Below, piece after piece: positions 6,276 to 6,300 of a stretch of DNA of 6,300 nucleotides. Position 1 is the first letter of the stretch. Each line of letters starts with the position of its first letter. Under the pieces are notes generated by a model, which was not told the origin of the DNA, did no database searches, and saw nothing but the letters and a program-made list of their open reading frames with translations. The DNA is from Pseudomonadota bacterium (lineage in GTDB: Bacteria > Myxococcota_A > Bradymonadia > UBA4248). The stretch spans positions 1 to 6,300 of the forward strand of contig WQTY01000134.1 in assembly GCA_009786045.1 (NCBI GenBank). The letters run 5' to 3'. Made by a program: the position numbers and the translations under genes.

Positions 6276-6300
6276 TGCGCCGCTATCGGCTGTAGTAACG

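Overview
The window is about 55% GC and carries genes on the minus strand only. No RNA gene, CRISPR array or insertion sequence is visible. It looks like a chromosomal region of a bacterium with complex signalling, because it encodes a Hanks-type (PknB-like) Ser/Thr kinase with an N-terminal zinc ribbon and a Pro/Ala/Lys-rich linker. That style is common in Myxococcota, Bradymonadota and related deep-branching Gram-negative lineages. The taxon is an inference and cannot be fixed from this sequence alone.

Right part (4052-6300, transcribed leftwards): about 180 bp of upstream DNA holds a 16-bp GC palindrome, a weak candidate promoter and a clear ribosome binding site. A complete kinase catalytic domain follows (6122-4812). 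Its reading frame runs out just after a Pro-rich juxtamembrane stretch. A second frame (4936-4052) then supplies what a PknB-type kinase normally has next: a single transmembrane helix, an extracytoplasmic linker with five 8-residue Pro/Ala/Lys repeats, and a short TPR-like C-terminus. The two frames overlap by 125 bp. Removing one base from a four-base run at 4864-4867 would join them into one protein of about 689 residues. The likeliest reading is one transmembrane receptor kinase gene split by a 1-bp indel (real or a sequence error). Programmed +1 frameshifting is a less likely alternative.

Left part (1-3897): after a gap of about 170 bp come two tandem paralogous genes, 3882-1951 and 1939-32, only 11 bp apart and with the second ribosome binding site overlapping the first stop codon. 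Each encodes an N-terminally anchored, mostly extracytoplasmic protein of about 640 residues. The apparent layout is a Rossmann-like (class I glutamine amidotransferase-like) domain, a polysaccharide-deacetylase/NodB-like barrel and a C-terminal beta-rich domain. Both have lost or changed the usual metal-binding residues, the upstream one more than the downstream one, so they may be carbohydrate-binding or otherwise non-classical members. A perfect 8-bp inverted repeat lies just after the last stop codon.

Working model (inference): an envelope-spanning kinase is encoded next to a co-transcribed pair of membrane-anchored, deacetylase-like proteins, which suggests a locus for sensing or remodelling a surface polysaccharide or cell wall. 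The points most worth checking are the kinase frame break and the identity of the paralogous pair.
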